A DNA stretch of 8,461 bases from Clostridia bacterium. GTDB lineage: Bacteria; Bacillota; Clostridia; Christensenellales; Aristaeellaceae. Location of the stretch: contig CAAEEC010000294.1 of the NCBI GenBank assembly GCA_900754755.1, forward strand, positions 1 to 8,461. The letters run 5' to 3'. This document shows positions 7,640 to 8,461 of this stretch, in pieces. The notes under the pieces are model-generated. The model did not search any database. It saw only the letters and a program-made list of their open reading frames with translations, and was not told where the DNA came from. Numbering within the stretch: position 1 is the first letter of the stretch; each line of letters begins with the position of its first letter. Position numbers and translations under genes: made by a program.

Positions 7640-7654
7640 GGTTTTCCTCCTGAC

Positions 7655-7675
7655 CGCGCCGCATAGGGCGGCGCG
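7655..7675 (-). promoter_or_regulatory. GC-rich hairpin in the mannosidase mRNA leader
   Basis: A perfect 8-bp inverted repeat CGCGCCGC / GCGGCGCG with a 5-nt loop. It lies a few bases upstream of the GGAGG of the mannosidase gene. There is no T-run after it, so it is not a terminator. A role in mRNA 5' stability or ribosome access is inference. Confidence 0.5.
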
Positions 7676-7698
7676 AATTTTTCAGCGTCCAACGCCTC

Positions 7699-7721
7699 GA
7701 ACTTCTAAATTTTATTCGTTC
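7699..7721 (-). promoter_or_regulatory. Candidate operator (dyad) at the mannosidase transcription start
   Basis: A 23-bp imperfect palindrome GAAC-N3-TAAA-N-TTTA-N3-GTTC, with 8 of 11 positions symmetric in each arm, centred at 7710. It begins 6 bp past the -10 box and so covers the expected +1, a usual repressor position. The regulator is not in the window and the family cannot be named. Confidence 0.45.
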
Positions 7722-7726
7722 CATTT

Positions 7727-7755
7727 ATTATACAGGATAGATACGTGCCTGTCCA
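7727..7755 (-). promoter_or_regulatory. Sigma-A promoter of the alpha-mannosidase gene
   Basis: -35 TGGACA (7750-7755), a 17-nt spacer and -10 TATAAT (7727-7732) on the minus strand: five of six and six of six consensus matches at ideal spacing. The predicted start near 7720 gives a leader of about 80 nt before ATG 7639. Confidence 0.88.
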
Positions 7756-7798
7756 GCCCACTTTCGCATCCGATCGCGTCAAGCAATTCTGAGAAAAA

Positions 7799-8155
7799 TC
7801 AGGCGCCAAAGGATTTGGGAATGAGATAGGCAGCATCGACCTTGCCGAAAGGTAGAGACGCTAAACTAGAGAAAGAGAAGGGAAAACAGCATGGAACAAG
7901 GGAAATGTCGCCGCGATACGGCGAAGCCTCTCGGGCAAACGCAATCCGTATGACGCCGCCCGCACGAAAAAGCGCGCTCCCTGCGCTGTAGCACAAGCGG
8001 GTAAAGCCGCATAAAAAGTAGCCGGCGCTGGGCCCAGATGGCATACCGCCTGCTACGGCCGCTGTTTGCTCCCAGGCGCGGATATGGCCTCTGCCCAGCG
8101 CAAAGATATAGGCACATGCCCCTTCCCAAGGAAGAGCATGTGCCAGATAGGTCAT
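7799..8155 (-). CDS. Doubtful 118-aa hypothetical ORF
   Basis: An open frame of 118 codons with ATG at 8155. I do not recognise it. Arguments against: there is no clear Shine-Dalgarno (only GGGACAAACGGAT before the ATG); the product is rich in Cys, Phe, Gly and Ser with few charges and no domain motif; there is no membrane segment or repeat; and it runs through the two largest hairpins of this region. Its first codons share a 14-bp identity with the Rpn coding sequence, so it may be an accidental frame over duplicated debris. It is listed only so that the frame is not overlooked. Confidence 0.15.
   Translation of the reverse strand: MTYLAHALPWEGACAYIFALGRGHIRAWEQTAAVAGGMPSGPSAGYFLCGFTRLCYSAGSALFRAGGVIRIAFAREASPYRGDISLVPCCFPFSFSSLASLPFGKVDAAYLIPKSFGA
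8025..8101. repeat. Long imperfect inverted repeat (about 77-nt hairpin)
   Basis: Perfect 9-bp ends, gcgctgggc (8025-8033) and gcccagcgc (8093-8101). Further pairing continues inward: AGA/TCT (8036-8038 with 8090-8092), CATA/TATG (8042-8045 with 8083-8086) and CCGC/GCGG (8046-8049 with 8078-8081). Only small mismatches or bulges interrupt it, leaving a loop of roughly 20 nt. It could be a structured RNA, a REP-like or MITE-like element, or a processing site. There is no T-run on either side. Confidence 0.6.
8111..8144. repeat. Strong hairpin downstream of the Rpn gene
   Basis: GGCACATGC (8111-8119) pairs perfectly with GCATGTGCC (8136-8144), and inside it CTTCC (8122-8126) pairs with GGAAG (8130-8134) around a 3-nt loop. 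It begins 25 nt after the Rpn stop in the direction of transcription, where a terminator would sit. It is followed only by TATATCTTT, so termination is possible but not convincing. Confidence 0.6.
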
Positions 8156-8162
8156 ATCCGTT
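8149..8162. repeat. Direct repeat, copy 1 (14 bp)
   Basis: AGGTCATATCCGTT, identical to 8444-8457, 295 bp away. TGCC precedes both copies, directly in copy 2 and with a 4-nt insertion here. This copy lies just beyond the Rpn stop codon and the other is inside the Rpn coding sequence. Confidence 0.6.
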
Positions 8163-8168
8163 TGTCCC

Positions 8169-8461
8169 TTAGCCTTGCGGGGGAATTTCGCTGGCCAGCG
8201 ATTGTAGTTCTTCCCGCGAGAGGCCCGTGAAGCGCGCGACCTGGTCTATGGGCAGTTCTTTTAGCATGGCTCGCGCCGTTTCCATCTTGCCACGCTTTTC
8301 ACCAATGGTAATGCCGCGCTTTTCACCAATGGTAATGCCGCGCTTTTCGCCGATGGCAATGCCGCGCTTTTCACCGCGTTCTTCGCCAATGGCTATGCCG
8401 CGCTTTTCGCCGAGCAGTTCCGCTTCCCGTTGACGAATTTGCCAGGTCATATCCGTTCGCC
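8169..8461 (-). CDS. C-terminal part of an Rpn-family recombination-promoting nuclease/putative transposase, 5' end outside window
   Basis: 97 codons, open to the window edge, ending at TAA 8169-8171. The frame continues upstream of the Met at 8450 (RTD-MTWQIRQREAELL), so that Met is internal rather than a start. The visible part is the tail typical of Rpn/PDDEXK_2 proteins: a charged helix (WQIRQREAELLGEKRG), tandem EKRGIxIG octapeptides, and a closing helix-turn-helix-like segment (KMETARAMLKELPIDQVARFTGLSREELQSL). The PD-(D/E)XK nuclease domain would lie outside the window and cannot be checked. Rpn proteins are implicated in RecA-independent recombination and are often multicopy and associated with mobile DNA. 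The assignment rests on the tail alone; other proteins can carry such tails. Confidence 0.65.
   Translation of the reverse strand, partial: RTDMTWQIRQREAELLGEKRGIAIGEERGEKRGIAIGEKRGITIGEKRGITIGEKRGKMETARAMLKELPIDQVARFTGLSREELQSLASEIPPQG
8293..8416 (-). repeat. In-frame 24-bp tandem repeat in the Rpn tail
   Basis: Units at 8293-8316 and 8317-8340 are identical, and 8341-8364 is a close variant. 8365-8400 is an expanded 36-bp unit with a 12-bp insertion encoding GERG-like residues, and a partial unit starts at 8401. Each unit encodes an octapeptide of the form EKRGIxIG. Since 24 and 12 are multiples of three, slippage would change length without breaking the frame. Confidence 0.9.
8444..8457. 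repeat. Direct repeat, copy 2 (14 bp), inside the Rpn coding sequence
   Basis: Identical 14 bp to 8149-8162; here it encodes the TDMTW segment of the Rpn protein in its minus-strand frame. Confidence 0.6.

Larger units (their letters stand above)
7756..8168. other. Long stretch without a convincing gene; hairpin-rich
   Basis: This runs from the mannosidase -35 box to the Rpn stop codon. I recognise no protein family on either strand. It contains several inverted repeats: a 6-bp hairpin at 7908-7924, a 5-bp one at 7971-7987, a long imperfect one at 8025-8101 and a strong one at 8111-8144. The distance between the flanking genes and the density of structure suggest a structured RNA, a small non-autonomous repeat element or gene debris rather than coding DNA. 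Confidence 0.6.

Noticed and set aside
7639..7726. Short leader ORF starting ATGGAACGAATAAAA in front of the mannosidase
   Set aside because: Its ATG lies at or upstream of the predicted transcription start, has no ribosome binding site, and runs out of frame into the mannosidase start. The product is Arg-rich without leader-peptide logic.
8293..8416. CRISPR-like array
   Set aside because: The repeats are contiguous with no spacers and encode an in-frame peptide repeat; no cas genes are present.
8227..8433. 68-aa plus-strand frame with MPRFSPM repeats
   Set aside because: It is the reverse complement of the Rpn octapeptide repeat and has no ribosome binding site or family match.

Overview
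The window reads as chromosomal DNA of a GC-rich anaerobic Firmicute, probably a Clostridia-class gut-type organism. The evidence is strong AAGGAGG-type ribosome binding sites, a canonical T-box riboswitch, near-consensus TTGACA/TATAAT promoters, an indolepyruvate:ferredoxin oxidoreductase and a tailed Rpn-family nuclease. The exact taxon cannot be read from the sequence. All supported genes lie on the minus strand, so transcription runs from high to low coordinates.

Region by region, in the direction of transcription: (i) 8461-8169 is the C-terminal part of an Rpn-family (PD-(D/E)XK) nuclease/putative transposase. It carries an in-frame 24-bp tandem repeat and is cut by the window edge. (ii) 8168-7756 holds no convincing gene. 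It is rich in hairpins, including one imperfect hairpin of about 77 nt and one of 34 nt, and contains a doubtful 118-codon ORF and a short direct repeat shared with the Rpn gene. (iii) 7755-4445 is a single-gene unit: a strong promoter, a dyad overlapping the expected transcription start, a GC-rich leader hairpin and a 1064-aa GH38 alpha-mannosidase. (iv) 4400-1 is a T-box-controlled operon: consensus promoter, about 260-nt T-box leader with antiterminator and terminator, then iorA, iorB, a paaK-like arylacetate-CoA ligase and a partial SAM-dependent methyltransferase. iorA/iorB and iorB/paaK overlap by 8 and 10 bases.

The most interesting feature is the T-box in front of iorA-iorB-paaK. A T-box switches genes on when a specific tRNA is uncharged, that is, during amino-acid starvation. 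This does not suit a purely catabolic role for IorAB. It suits the reverse, biosynthetic direction: the ligase activates arylacetate to arylacetyl-CoA, and IorAB reductively carboxylates it to the arylpyruvate, which is then transaminated to Trp, Phe or Tyr. The specifier loop can be folded by eye and contains UGG (Trp) in one register and AUG (Met) in the next. The antiterminator bulge base pairs best with an A73 tRNA, so the specificity is not settled.
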